This document shows positions 1-12,884 of a stretch of 64,000 nt of DNA, one piece after another. Every line of letters starts with the position of its first letter. Within the stretch, counting starts at the first letter, position 1. The stretch is from Cinclus cinclus (lineage: Eukaryota > Chordata > Aves > Passeriformes > Cinclidae). The notes beneath the pieces are model-generated. The model searched no databases. It saw only the letters and a list, made by a program, of their open reading frames with translations, and was not told where the DNA came from. A program made the translations under genes and the position numbers. Location of the stretch: the NCBI RefSeq assembly GCF_963662255.1, contig NC_085049.1, forward strand, positions 27,436,142 through 27,500,141, given 5' to 3'.

Positions 1-1188
1 TACCTGAATTCCTCACTCCCATCCACTCAGGGTCTACACATGGTGGGTTACTGCACAAGGCATGGTGCACTCCCTTCACATATTCTCAGACCATTATAAT
101 TATTATGTGCAACACACAATGGACATGAGGTTTCCTGTTCTGGCTGATGGAAGCTGAATTATCACACCGCAGAAACTTTGGAACACCTGAGGCTTCTGTG
201 TCTGCCTGGACTGTAGCACATTTTGAGTTAAGCACAAGGCACCTGGGGCTCTGGCTTTCTGCTGCCTAGTCACAAACTTCAGACCTCATCAGCAATAATT
301 TAATGTTTACTTTCAATTCACTTTCTAAAGCAATGTGTTAGCATAAAAGCCTACAGAAATTTCACCAAACCCAATCCCTGCTATTCAATGATAATAACTT
401 ACTGATCTTACTTTGAGACCACCTGAGTAAGCCTGCATGCTTCCAAAAGCCACACTTTTCATGTGCAAATCCAGCAGAGATTTCTACCCACAGATCTCAA
501 AGTGCTCAATAAAAGTCTGTCTAGACCACCACTCCATTTTGGAGGAACACAGAGAAGTGAAATGGCATCCCTCTGTACCACAGGACATTATGTGAAGACA
601 CCAACCTGTCACCCCTATAAGTGCTTCATAGATGTTTCATAGAAATTACACATTCCCATCTCCTTACTCTGTTTTCCCAAGATTCTTTTCAAAAGCTGGA
701 CACCAAGAACTGTATCTACCATAAAAGAGGCAGAAACTCTCCAATTTCACCATTTTCGGAAGTCTAAGTAGTGAAGTCTAAGAGTTTCTCCTGCCTCTGA
801 GTAGTGTATATAAACTCCAGCACAGATCTGGAGTCCACAGATTCTCTTTCTTCACAGTATAGGGAAGCAACCAAGATTTCTTGCTCTGCCAGTTACGGTG
901 GTGACACAAGGACAATGCCAAAAAATCTCACTGACACTGGAGAAGGATCAGTACCAGAAATATCAGTACCATAACAAAGCAGTACAGGGAAATCCAGCCA
1001 CTCAGAGAATTCATTTCTCCCCCAATAACCAGAGAACAGATTTCTTTCTGTGCAGTGCCACACTTGAGCAAAACAGACCAAAAGGCAGTTTCAAGACCAG
1101 AAAACAGAATGAGAACAGGCTGTGCTCTGGTTCTCTCCAGGAGGCACTGAATGAACCTCTTATCCCTGTGTGGCACACGCGTACTCAC
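1..1188. other. SLC37A3 intron (no exon found)
   Basis: I searched the minus strand for the segment that should follow exon 11 (about GYSRSPN...ALLMTVTGFF in relatives) and found nothing matching. This is AT-moderate intronic DNA with only chance ORFs. Confidence 0.7.
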
Positions 1189-1290
1189 GGCTGTATCCAA
1201 AGAGAGACCCCACAGCAAAGAGCAGGCTCACTGCTAGCACAGGGGCTCTCTTCTGCAGCACATCAGAAATCAAGCCCTGGATAGTCCCAC
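1189..1290 (-). CDS. SLC37A3: SLC37A3 exon 11 (last coding exon inside window)
   Basis: 102 bp, acceptor AACAG, donor AGCC|GTGAGT. It encodes GGTIQGLISDVLQKRAPVLA (the first Gly split with the previous exon) and TM9. The remaining C-terminal exons are left of position 1. Confidence 0.94.
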
Positions 1291-4200
1291 CTGTTAAAAA
1301 AGAAACATCACTGTCAGGCTCAGGATGCTGATGACTTGAACAAAGCTCGTTTCACTGAGTGCAGTGGCCTCTGGCCTCCTCATCAATACACATTCCCTCT
1401 AAAATCCTGAGAGGTAAGCCTTACTGCCCTGGACAAAGAGACAACAGTAAATTTAAGTCTCAGATAAAGCAGAGAAAACTACTCCTACTGCTTTACTGGG
1501 AATTTATTACTTCTTTTTTACTGGCATACCACTAGCCACTGCTCCTACTTTTTTTTTCTCTTCCCCTACAGGACCATCACAGCTCTACAACCACTACAAC
1601 CCTGAACTAAGCAAGCTGAACACTGTGGCTGTTTTTTTTTTAACTAAAAGTGCATGAAAAGGCAGCTCCTTCTCACAGGGAAAACATTATGACACAGGGG
1701 CCTCACATTCCCTGCTGTCTCACCTACTTAGTGCAGGTTGAACTAAATGCAACGAATGCCAAAGGCCAATAAAAATCACCTTACGTACCACTGGTACCTC
1801 TGCAGGAACTGCTCTGCTGGTAAAAGCCAGAATGCTGAGAATGCCTAATGCAGAAAAGGCCACAGAGACAAAAACAGACCCTGAATGGACCCAAACAAGG
1901 ATGTCTATTATAGGAAAGCTAACTGGACAAGGGAATAAAGCTAGAACCTGAGCACAGGAGAGTGGAAGCCTAAACACATATACAATATATTCTTTATTCT
2001 GGAGGAACCAGGTCAGGTTTTGCAGCCAGCAGAAATAAGAGTAATTATGTTTAACTTCTGAATATAACACAGTTGGTGCCTGCTCTACTGAGATCTGCAA
2101 TGAGTCTGTCCTTAGAAACACAGCACAGAACTCACTAAGTCCAGATCTAAATCTTCCCCAAGGGTACCTGTCAGAAAACAAGTAGCAAGCAGGGGCCCCA
2201 TTTTGTACACAGAATTTTTCAAGAAGCCCTAGTCAGTGAAGAAAAATGCCAGCTGGGGGCAACTTTCAAGAGTATGAGTTACATGTTAACTCTTTAAGGT
2301 GTCATATACTTTGTGTTTAAGGAAAAAAAAAAGCCAAGCAGCCACACAGAAACCTAGACATTTCCCACATTCAGTGAACTGCTAGATCCCACTAAATACA
2401 ACTGCTCTGACTGCATTCACTGTCTTTCATTCTCAAACAGTATAGAGGCAGCTGCAAGAAGACGTCACTCCCCTGCTCACTCACCTATGATTCCTCCCAC
2501 ATCATACCAGATGGAGAGCTGGTCAGCTTCTGCTTCTTTCCATCCAAAGTTGTTGCTGAGGTAGAAGGGCAGCCAGAAGAAGAATGAGTAATTCACCAGT
2601 TTCAAGCAGGCATAGGCCAAGGAGTACTGGAACAAAGAGAGGGCCAGCGAGCAGTTAGCACTTGAGAAATGTAAACAGCATTTCTGCTTATTCCCATAAA
2701 GCTCTGGATCCAGCTAAAGCTTTCAGGGGGAAGCATTTCTGAATTTCATGTAAGAAGGCAGCATCATGAAAGTTTAATGCTGAACATCAAAGGGAACCCA
2801 GGAATACAAAAATCACTGTCAAAAAGGCTATTTTTTATCACTGATTGCAATGGGTTAAAACACTTTCAGTGTAATCTTGAGAGGAAATGACACCAGGCTC
2901 CAAAAACCAAAGAAAATTTAATTCACCTTTTGAAGAGAAGGGAGCCAGCCACATGACATGAAACAAGCTTGAGATTTAGTCATGTTGAGAAATGTTATGT
3001 GAAGTAGTTCCTTTGTGCTATCTTGTGCTGCTCAGAAGACTCATCTGCTTACAGCACCAGAACAGAAAGCTTCACTCATAATTCCCCAGACAGGTATTCC
3101 AGGACATGGGATGAAAGGTTTGACCAAAGCTGAGCACAGGCTTCCCAACCCAACAGCTGAGACAACCTTCTTTTGGCTGCTGGACTCAATTAGTCCTTAG
3201 CTAGCAGATCTCCTCCTTCAGAACTTTCATATGTGTGTGGCAAGTTTAGTTCTCAGGGAGTGCTGGGTCAGCATGCTGAGGGACAGGTCACCCTACTTCA
3301 GTAAAGACAGCTGTTCAAGGAACCCAGTGGAAGAGGCAAACAAGGATGAAGGTATTAAAGCATAGCCTTTGAGTCTCTGCAAATGTGCATATGGACACTT
3401 AACTTTGAATTTCAAAAAGCAGATCTTTTTATATATAAAACTCCACAAAATTGTCTCTTCTGAATTTATATTATTTTAATAGATACAGACTTCTTAGCTG
3501 TTTTATTAATGCTTTTTCACTCTTACAGGACACAAACTAATTTCCACCATACATGGAAGACATGGGAATGTTTGGGAAGGTTCTCCTGCCTCTGGGTGTG
3601 AAAAATGCACTGTACAAAGTGATATTTATTACAACACACAAAGAAACTGTCTACCAGATTGTCTGAGTGATTAAACACTGAATTCCTAGAGGCTCAGGGG
3701 AAAGCTGTCTGTACTAAAACTCTTCCACTGCATCATTCAGCAGGTGATGAGAGGAGTTACAGAAAAAACATGTCAAATAAATTCTTTGTAGAATCTTGAC
3801 AAGGCTTTGGAGAGTCTCTCAGTATTGGTGTCTCACCAATCTGACATGGCATCCCTGTTTGGCTGGGCACTAAGCCGACATCAGATAAAACTCAGACTCA
3901 GAGGTGTTCAGGCTGCTACATTAGGGCGTAGAACATGTCCCCAAAACCCAAACTTCAAAGCCAGCAACCTCAGTTGCTGCCATCTCTTTTTGCTCAGTGA
4001 AAAATGTCACACATCAGCTGAGGCAGACACCATCACTAACATTTTGTGTGAGACATTTATCCAGAGTAGGAAAGAACTCAATATGGGCTTACTTTCTTTT
4101 GCTATCCCTCAGCTAAGGCCTTAACAACAGGACTGTGGTTGCCCTGCACTCAACACACTGACAATGCACCCATCCCTTCTAGATTTTCTGTTGCCTTAAT

Positions 4201-7200
4201 CAACAACTGCTTTGCTCATTGCTGACAACACTGCCCGTTCAGTAGTTCTGCTCCACGACAAACCCAGGCAGTTCCCACTGCTCTGCTGAGCAGCCACTCT
4301 ATCCCCTTTCTTGTACTGGTTCTAGTATTCAGGGGGCACACAGCCCACTGATGCAGAAGGTTAACATTGTTTTTTAATGACAGGTTTACTTTTCAAAACA
4401 TCAGTTGGGCGATACTGCTGATATAGAAGCACAAGTTTTCAAGGGACAGGACAAGGATATGTGGAAACTGCATCACCAGGCCTTGTTTCCTGTTCTTCAT
4501 AAAACACCCTGCACGCTTTGCCAGATGCTACATCATGCTGATTCAGGCTTTTCAGGCCAGCTTTCTGCTTTAAGATAACTAAAAAACTCCAAACTTCAGT
4601 ATCGGTGCCACAGAGTTCTGTGTGATGCTCAGTTAGGAGTGAGAACCCCACTTCTCAGGGCATGCATCTATCATACCAAGGAAGCACCCTACAGCCACCT
4701 TTGCTCACAGCCTCCCTTGTAAATTCACAGTAGGAAGGGCAGCATCTCTGCTGCCCTTCACTGGCTCATTAAATGCATTCCATGAAGCAGGATGGGAAGA
4801 GCAACACACACCACACACCCAGACATCATTATCCATGCACACAAGGATAACAGGCCCAACCCAAACATTTTAACAGCATGAGACATCAGATACCAACCAC
4901 TACAACATATGGTCAGCATATTAACAATGATGTGAACAAATCCTGACAACACAAAAACCCAGCTCTGTGTTCAACAGATAAGTCAGCTCTTACTTAAGAA
5001 TTTGTGTCCTCACCAGTACTACACCAGGAAGGCAACAAGCCTGGAAAAAGCCAACGGCCTTGGGCTCTTTGTCATTGTCAGCCGCTTGAATGGAGTAATT
5101 CTGGTCATCATCATCTACGTCATCACTGCCCATTAGGGGTCTGTTGGCATCTTCTTCCACACTGACTTCATCTTCATCTGCTCCAAGTTCAGGGAGGCCT
5201 AAGTTTTATAAGGAATAAGCAACAGGAAAAACGGAGCACAGCCTGTTCACCCTCTCCCAACTCTAAAGCTATGCTCGCTTCTTTTAAGCAATTCTACCTT
5301 CTAACAATTCCTTTCTCTCCCATACCTCCATCCTCCTTTGGCTTAGAAACTCTTCTAGATGTTGTTCTGCAGTGCCGCCAGTTTCTACCCCTTGTCTTCT
5401 AGGGCTCTTGAAAGTATTGTGTGATCCTGGCGTCGGCTTTGTCTGTTCTGAGTGTCTGGCCATTAGTTGGAAGACACAACAAATTAGTGCATTTCCCCCC
5501 TTACTGAGGGGTTGGGATCCTCAGCCCTGGCTCCTGGGTGCCACGTCCCTTGGAGGCTGAGAGCAGCAGCAGGGACTCAGACACCCGCTGCCTGTTATTG
5601 CCTCTGCTGGAATGGAAGGCCTGGGAACTGCATTGTGCTTCCTGGGATGCAGAGCACTCTTACGAGCACACTTTATGGCAGCTTTAGAGCTCCCACTTTA
5701 CAGCCTTTGCAGGCATCTGGGAAACCTCCTCCACAGCCCTATCAAAGCCCCAAAGTTCTTTTGTTTTCCTGTTGCACTCTGACTTGCCTACCACCTTCTC
5801 AGAGAAGAAACACATGCAACCCAAGAGTTACTTATCTCGCTGTGGGAGACCTGCAGACCAAAACTATTTTCCTTTCCCACTGCATACTTAAGGCTTGCTG
5901 TAATTTTCTCCTACAATAGCCAGTTATCAGTTTGCCTGATGTTTCTATAACAAACACTGATCTTCCAAGTGAAGAAAAATTGATAATTAGGCATATCCTA
6001 GTGGAGATGTTAGAGTCGGGCTGGTTTATTTTGCTTTAAAAAATATCCAGACCCTATTCATGTGACACATGGTAGCATTTAGTATGCTCTTGGCAAGTAA
6101 AGCATTTGCTCCATTAAATGCACTAAGGTGCAGCACCATTTGATAAGAGCCCTGAGGATAAATGCTGTCAGAATGAGTAGTACTACATGGAAAGCTGCAG
6201 ATCTGCTTTCCATGAAGGGACTGAAATAGCACAGCTCTTCCACTCACCCACTTCCTTCGGCGACGTCAGGAGCCCGAAGAACACAATGACTCCTCCAGCA
6301 AACTGTACTGAGGCAGTCACCAAGAAAGCATACTGAGGGGAAAAAAATAAAGCATTCTTTTTTAAAGCACTTTCAGTCACATACACCTCCCTCTCTAATG
6401 AGAGTTTTTTTACATTCCAACCTCATGAGAGAGCAAACACAGCTACAACCCAGACTGCATCCATGACACTTGGAAACAAGTGATCTCTGCATCTCCTGAA
6501 CAGATTGGTCCTATCTAGGCCTATCTGTACTGAGCTGACTGCAGTGAGGAAGGAGCTGAGCCAACACAACCAGAGATCCAGCCAGCTCTATTGGAAAGGA
6601 CTGCTCAAAGAAGAGTCAAGCACCAAATTTGGACAAGGTTGCTCAGAGCTTTGGTCAATCAGATTCTTGAAATCATCCAAAGACATATCCTCCAGGCTTT
6701 GTCCCCTTGTTCCATTGCTTAACATACATCATAGGAAAATGGTTTTCCAAACATCCAAATGGAACCATACCTGCTTCACTTTATACCCACTGCTTTTTTG
6801 CTCTCTTGCAGCACAGTTCTGGAAAAAGTCTGGGTCTGATTTTTCAGCAATCTTCTCCCAGGCTTTGGAAGGCTGCTCTCAGCACTCACCCTAAGCCTTC
6901 TCATGTCCAGAGTAACCAGCTCAGCTCTGCCAGCCTGTCCTCAGAGGCCCCATGCTATGAGATGTGCTGGGTCACTCCATTCCCCATGCTCAGTTGTCCA
7001 CTGCCACATGACAGCCTGGCCTCTTCCCAGTCACAGCAGCTATGCCTCCATGCCCTTCCAGCTCCAGGGACTCCAGTTAACTCAGAACCCATGACTGATG
7101 ACTCTGAAGAGCACTTGAAGCCATCCAAATCAGAAGAAGGTATAATGTGACACCAGAGCTCCTGAATGACATCAGTTCTTTTACAGAGGAGTCTCAGGCT

Positions 7201-10200
7201 CATTTCTCCCAGCTTGGAAGAGTCAAGAACGGAATAGCCTTTCTATTCTGCCTACTGCTTACCTCCACAGAATTCAGGAAGATGAAATTAGACACATGAG
7301 GCTGTTATCTCTCAAGGACAGGATAAGAAACCACTGTCTCACAACCCATTCAGACATGCAGGTGTAGCTAGAAGCCAGGCAGCAATACCTACCTCATAGC
7401 CATATTTGAGAACACAGGAGGCAAGGAATGCCCCAAGGATATTTCCCACAGATGCACAGGCACTCCAGAGTCCAAAGACAAAACCTCTCCTGCAGAAGGG
7501 GAAAAATATTTGAAGCAGGCAATGCAAGGACAGATGACATTAAGAACAACACAAAAACAAAACATTTAAGTGAAGTTTAATTTATGAATAAAGTTACACC
7601 ATTTTCCCTGACTACTTCAAAAAGACTCAAAATTCATTTAAAACAAAACACATCATAACTTGGAGGTGCCAAACAGATAAGCCGGGAACCCTGAAACATC
7701 TGTGTTATAGGAGAGTGAGCTGGTAACAAACTACAACTAGAGCATATCCGCATACCCCAGAGTGAGAGTACAGCCTAGGATGACGCAGTTACCATTTGCT
7801 TATTTTATTGCTAAGTAGATAGAAACGGGTTTTTCAGTAGTATGAAAATTAAACTTCAGTCACTCTGCACTATGGGATTTTTGAAGTTTGAACCCGTGCT
7901 TTTAACACACAGTTGTGTTCATGCCAGGCTGTTCTGTGGCTCCAGAAAAAATTGAAAGAGAGAGAGAGAATGTAACAAGTAAGGCATATTTAATCCTACT
8001 TAATTTTTAATTATGATCTAACAGTTGGCCTTTCTAGTTTGAGAATTTTAGCTCAATCTGTTACTCAGCAGGTCAGATAAGTGAGTCACTGAAGAAAACT
8101 CAACTTACCCAGCTTTTCCAAACCAATTTCCCATGACAGCAACCACACAGGGCCAGCCAGTGGACTGCAGCAAGCCATTTACAACCCAGAGACAGCAGTA
8201 GAACCACTTGTTATAGAAATGCAACCACTCTGTGAGTGTGCCAAAGGAGAATACCTAGAGGAGTGCATGGGGGAAACAGAGAAGACACCCTGAGGCTACT
8301 GCTGAAAGACAGGCAGGAGTGTGGTGCTAAAAAAGGAACAAGCTTTCAGGGAGCTATGCAGGGGCCAGGGCAGAGGCCAGGCTGGCATTGTTTGAGACAC
8401 AGCACAGGGCTCACAGCACCCTCTGCTGAGCCAGCACAGCTCTGACTCCAGAGACAAATCTGCTGTCATGGCACTCCTCTCCAAAACACTTCTGTCTCCC
8501 CAAACAGTGCAGTTATAACAGAAGAGGAGAAGGAAGACAAATAGTTTCAATGACAACACTAAACATACAGTAGCCTCTTGATCTGCCTTTGTACTGACAT
8601 CCTAATTCATGAGGCTCTCTGCTAACACAGAACCCTCGGACAGGTCGTGTATCTTCATCAAACTTAACATCAAATGCTATAGCCAGGTCTCAAACTACTA
8701 AGTGCTCTAACCCAAAAAACACACATTGTGGCACATGTGTGGTGCTTGATGCACACTTGTAGTTATGTGTCTGCAGAGCCCAGTAGGCCACAGTGGGGTT
8801 TGTAGCCACTGGTAAATCAAACACACTCCCCACATTTTACTGCTACTTTAATAACCAGAAAACCATGAGATAAAACTGATTTACACTTCTCTAAAGTGGC
8901 TTGAACTTGAACACAAAACACCTTTTGTTTTAAGCAGACATTCTTTTTTGACACATACCCTCCTAGCAATTACATAAAATAAGTAAATGAGTGCCTGGTA
9001 TTGTTAGGATGCCCTTCAAAGAACAAAGCAAAGATTGTGTTCAGAAGCAAATGCCTCGATAACAACACACATGGTCTAAGAGATTAAGTTATATTACAAA
9101 ATAATCCCCAAAAGCCCAAATACACCAATCTTGAACAAAAGGTGTTCATGTCTCAGGCTTAAGAATTTCCTTCTGACACAGTGTCCAGAGCTAAACATTT
9201 CAGGAAGGGGAAAGTCATCTATGCTTAAGGCTTTAGACAGTGCAGTACATGCATCCAGCACCAAGTGAGACCTGTAGGCTTTGGAACCACTGAGGTACAG
9301 CTACAGCTCATGAGCAGACTTCCACAGAAACAGAGCTTCTTCCCCCCTACAGCAAAACTCTAACTCTAGATTTTTAAATCCCACTATTATGTTCCAACTT
9401 ACCACCAGAGCAGAGGAACACATGCCAAAAGACAAAACCCAGCGTAAATTCAGGCGGTCCCCAACAATGCCACTGACAAAGAGACCCTTAGAACAAACAC
9501 AGCATTAAATAAAGACAGAGGATTTGCACCTTACAGCTGTAAGAATTAAAATTACATAGATAGGCCATATTGATCCAAACACTGCTGTTATACCAACTTA
9601 AGAGTTTGATTCTAATAATTTCTCCTGCCACCAAAGAAACCCTGCTTGTAGCTGCTCATTACATTTCTTGTTCAAAAGAACTCAACTGAGAACTCTTGGA
9701 GAGACAGAACTAGTCCTCCCCAGTGACAGGGGTGTAAAAAATTCTGAAGTGATAGTATTTCCTTTGTGTGTGTTAACAAGCATCTTCACATGGGTGATAG
9801 GCATGGGCAGATCTAACAGAAACAGAGAGAGAAGGTTTGTCTCTGAACTAAGCTTTTTATTGTGGGTGTGATCTTCTCACTAAGAGTCAACCAAAGCTTA
9901 GCAGCTTGAGGTTAATTTTACTCACCACAGCATAGGAAAACAAAAAGATGGTGTCCAATGTCCCCAGGAAGAGAGTTGCTTCTTCTGCTTTTGGAAATAA
10001 ATGGCTGCTGTTCCAGAGCTAGAGGGAAAATTACAACAGGTAAACAGGGAGAGGCATAGCTCTTTTTACTCTTTCAACGGAAACCCCAGCTCCAAAGTAG
10101 AACAGCATCTGGCCCAAGCAAGCTCCCATTTCTCCAACACTATAGTTATCAAATCAAGAACAATTTTGGCATTATCTTCTGTCATAAAGTGTCCACTCAC

Positions 10201-12359
10201 ACTTTGCTTCACTTCTAAAATGCCTGGCAAACCAGAAGTGAGAAATGCTCCTTTCACCTGGATCAAGACAAATAAGTGGCAAAACAAAGCCTACTTCTAA
10301 CAAGCATGCAACTGCTAGACAGCTTCTTACTCTGAAATACGGATGAGCATTTTAATGAATAATACAATAAAGGCACATTCTGTTTTATGTGCAGCATCTC
10401 TTCTGTACTTCCCTCGCTGTCTTCACTAAATGAATAATTCCCTTAAAGTATTTGTGGCAGCAGCCAAAATAAAAAATTACAGAAAACAAACAGAAAAGAA
10501 AGAGCACAAGAGGAACAAGGGGAAGAAATAGAATGGTTGGAAACTATTTACAACAAACTACAGTCACTAATGTTGGGTCTTGTGTTTACCTCGAGTTTCA
10601 CTTTGGCTTCAATATGATCAAAAAAAAAAGGAAAATGTCTCACTTGTCCCCAGAGAAAGGCTAGTGACATTAGGTTAAAAAAAAGCAAGCTTTAAGGAAA
10701 ACCTGAAGAATTAATAAAGTTAACAAAATTTTCTCCCCTTCCCACCATACCTCCAATTAGAAAACAAACCCAAGCCAAGCCCAACCTACAGATGTGCCTA
10801 ACTCAAACATAATCAGTTTCAGCTTGATTCCACCTCTCCAGGAGAACATCCTGTACAGACAACACTAATCATACATCCACTTAGTTTAACAGATGTAACC
10901 TAAATTGATACCTAAAAGACCAGTCTGAGTATTTTTCTTGATCAAACACACACTTCTCAATATCCACCAAATATCAAATCATCTATATATATTAAAAAAA
11001 AAATCAAAACAGCTTCCGAAATACACTAGCTGTTTGAATGTTAGTTAAAGAACTAAATATAAACACCTTGCATTTCATTTTAGCATCCCTGAGACTCTCA
11101 CTCCTTTTGGCCACACTGTAAAATCCTGAATAAATTACAAGCCAAATATACTGTTTTCACTTATCACAAGAAGTCAGCACTTAACATCCTTCTGTTCCTT
11201 TTGTCAAACATTCTAATAACCAATGATTTCTAATGCAGGCAGCACTCCAGCAGCTGACTTGGAACTCCCAGCTCTAATAGATCTCATGGCCTGTGACCAA
11301 GCTTTTAATGTGAGATTTCTTCTACTTCTCAATAGCATCAGGACAAAGCATTACAAAAAAAAAAAAAAAAACCAAGCCCTAAAAACCCCATGGTAGGAAC
11401 CAGGAGATAGCTCTTGCATTCCCATTTGTGAGAACCAAGCAGTTTAAAACTTCCTTTCCTGCAAGCAAGCACTGCCAAAACACCCACTGCTTTAACTGAA
11501 ACCAGGATTTCACAGACAGAGGGTACTGGATGTTCAGCATGCAAATCAGGCCTTTAGATGCAAGATAAAATGTCATTCCTTACTATCAATTTAGGATAAA
11601 CAGCTAGCACTGCAAGACAGTTCTCTTCTTTCCCAGTTTGGCTATCCTTTTAAGAGGGTGGCAGCAGCACCACCGCCACAGAGAAAGCACAGCCAGGATT
11701 TCACAGAACTCTCTGTAAGCCATAAACTGCTTTGGTTTATTGCCTCCAACACTTCAGAGGAAGAGACCCTCTTCCCCCTCCTCCATGCTACTGGCTATTG
11801 CAGACTCTTCTGGGGCCCCCATTTCCATTGGAACACACTAGCTTCTTGAGAAGTTTCTCTCTGGGCACCTCTAGGGAAGATTTCCCCATTGCTGGGTGAT
11901 CCATAAAACTACCATGCCAACACCTGAAGTTTCCACTAGCATTCTGAGAAGCAAGGAACACCTAAAGGGGCCTCTTCAGCCCCACAAGCTCAGTCCACTG
12001 GCAACTGCTCACCTTTCCTGGCACTTCCTTGTCCCCTGTGTCCTTACCTCATATGGCTCAGGGGCCGTGCTGTTTAGGCAGGAGGGAGTCCATTGGCTGG
12101 AAATGCTGACTTTGACATTACTGAATGTCTTTCTGGAGGCATGGAGCAGGGAATAACTGCCAGAAAACACACAGACATAGGCTGGCCCAATCTCCTCTGG
12201 AGATCAAGGGGGAAAGGGTGGAAATACAAATCTCTGAGCAGAAGTACACTCAACCTACCTGAAGAAGGTCAGCAGGAACACAACAATATGGTGGTGGGTG
12301 CAGTGGGACACAAGGCCTCTGTTGGCAGGCTGCCTCCGTAAGCTCCCAGGCACAGCCAT
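1189..12359 (-). CDS. SLC37A3: SLC37A3, MFS sugar-phosphate-exchanger-family transporter (3' end outside window)
   Basis: Ten coding exons, joined on the minus strand: 12359-12259, 12156-12048, 10018-9926, 9486-9403, 8254-8109, 7489-7393, 6332-6248, 5198-5014, 2626-2485, 1290-1189. They give 381 codons in one open frame of an expected protein of about 490 aa; the C-terminal helices lie left of the window. The product is a multi-spanning MFS protein of the SLC37 family. Visible features are TM1 near residues 23-40, an MFS motif A (GIVGDRLNLRW, residues 107-117), an acidic cytosolic loop, and the family segment NYSFFFWLPFYLSNNFGW. Known of the family: human SLC37A3 pairs with ATRAID in lysosomes and is needed for release of nitrogen bisphosphonates; sugar-phosphate exchange is unproven for it. 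Two sequons (N62-S-T, N73-S-S) lie in the TM1-TM2 loop. The start has A at -3 and G at +4. Introns show no other gene. Confidence 0.95.
2485..2626 (-). CDS. SLC37A3: SLC37A3 exon 10 (TM7-TM8)
   Basis: 142 bp, acceptor CCAG, donor ATAG|GTGAGT. It encodes YSLAYACLKLVNYSFFFW and SNNFGWKEAEADQLSIWYD, near-identical to mammalian SLC37A3 as I recall it. Confidence 0.95.
5014..5198 (-). CDS. SLC37A3: SLC37A3 exon 9 (central acidic loop)
   Basis: 185 bp, acceptor CTTAG, donor CTG|GTGAGG. It encodes the central cytosolic loop, rich in Asp/Glu (for example DEDEVSVEED and SDDVDDDD), and ends in the conserved FFQACCLPGV leading to TM7. The loop is the least conserved part of the protein. Confidence 0.94.
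6248..6332 (-). CDS. SLC37A3: SLC37A3 exon 8 (TM6)
   Basis: 85 bp, acceptor CTCAG, donor GTGG|GTGAGT. It encodes YAFLVTASVQFAGGVIVFFG (TM6) and the start of the large cytosolic loop. Confidence 0.95.
7393..7489 (-). CDS. SLC37A3: SLC37A3 exon 7 (TM5)
   Basis: 97 bp; the first base completes a split Gly codon. It encodes RGFVFGLWSACASVGNILG plus the rest of TM5, and closes with donor GAG|GTAGGT. Confidence 0.95.
8109..8254 (-). CDS. SLC37A3: SLC37A3 exon 6 (TM3 end, TM4)
   Basis: Acceptor CTAG and donor CTGG|GTAAGT. It encodes the TEWLHFYNKWFYC segment, then TM4 and the conserved GLLQSTGWPCVVAVMGNWFG of SLC37 proteins. Confidence 0.95.
9403..9486 (-). CDS. SLC37A3: SLC37A3 exon 5 (residues 102-129, MFS motif A)
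   Basis: 84 bp, phase 0 at both ends. It encodes GLFVSGIVGDRLNLRW followed by the start of TM3. The GxxxDRxxxR pattern is the MFS cytosolic motif A. Confidence 0.95.
9926..10018 (-). CDS. SLC37A3: SLC37A3 exon 4 (residues 71-101)
   Basis: 93 bp, phase 0 at both ends, with acceptor CTAG and donor GTG|GTGAGT. It encodes the end of the luminal loop with an NSS sequon, then TM2 (LFLGTLDTIFLFSYAV). Confidence 0.95.
12048..12156 (-). CDS. SLC37A3: SLC37A3 exon 3 (residues 34-70)
   Basis: Acceptor GGCAG and donor GAG|GTAAGG. It encodes YSLLHASRKTFSNVKVSIS, a strongly conserved SLC37A3 segment at the end of TM1, then a luminal loop carrying an NST glycosylation sequon. Confidence 0.95.
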
Positions 12360-12433
12360 GTTCCTGGCAGCCCCACCCCTGCTCCTGCCTTGGCCACGAG
12401 GGCTGGATGGTGATTAAGTCATTTTTCTTCTCA
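12259..12433 (-). CDS. SLC37A3: SLC37A3 exon 2 (5' UTR plus start codon, residues 1-34)
   Basis: The ATG is at 12359-12357. The coding part begins MAVPGS and ends in the first membrane helix (HHHIVVFLLTFFS) with donor CAG|GTAGGT. The upstream acceptor (TTTAAG, exon edge near 12433) is inferred from a pyrimidine tract and is less certain than the donor. A two-codon upstream ORF lies in the leader. Confidence 0.85.
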
Positions 12434-12835
12434 CTTAAACAGAAAAAGGTGGGAAGGGAGGAGAAGAGAAAACCAGTTTGAATTAAAACACGTGTATGAA
12501 GTACAGCTCTGTTCCCCAAACAGCTCGAATCCCAGACAGAACAATCCTGTGCCATGCTTTTCCAACTTGTTTCACACCACTACCCATCTCATCATTTGTA
12601 CATTACTCAGTAACTTCTACAGCTTAAGGTGTCCCATTACTCCCATTCTCCCAGTATCCTTGTGGCTCTTTCTTGTTTGTCTCCTAGAAGATGTTTCTTC
12701 AGTGCCCAGGGCCAAAGGAGTACCCTCTGGACCTAACAATTTCCAGCATTCTCCCATTAAAGACCACTGTGCACCATTTACACACATGGTGCACTACAAT
12801 GTGGCCATAAATAAGAGCTTTCCACTACTACGTGG

Positions 12836-12884
12836 CTGGACACAGACAGGTGATGAAGCTCTGGACACAGACAGGTGATGAAGC
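12836..12884. repeat. two-copy 25-bp tandem repeat
   Basis: The unit CTGGACACAGACAGGTGATG plus AAGCT occurs at 12836-12860 and again, without its last base, at 12861-12884. The copies are otherwise identical, which suggests a recent duplication. Confidence 0.9.
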
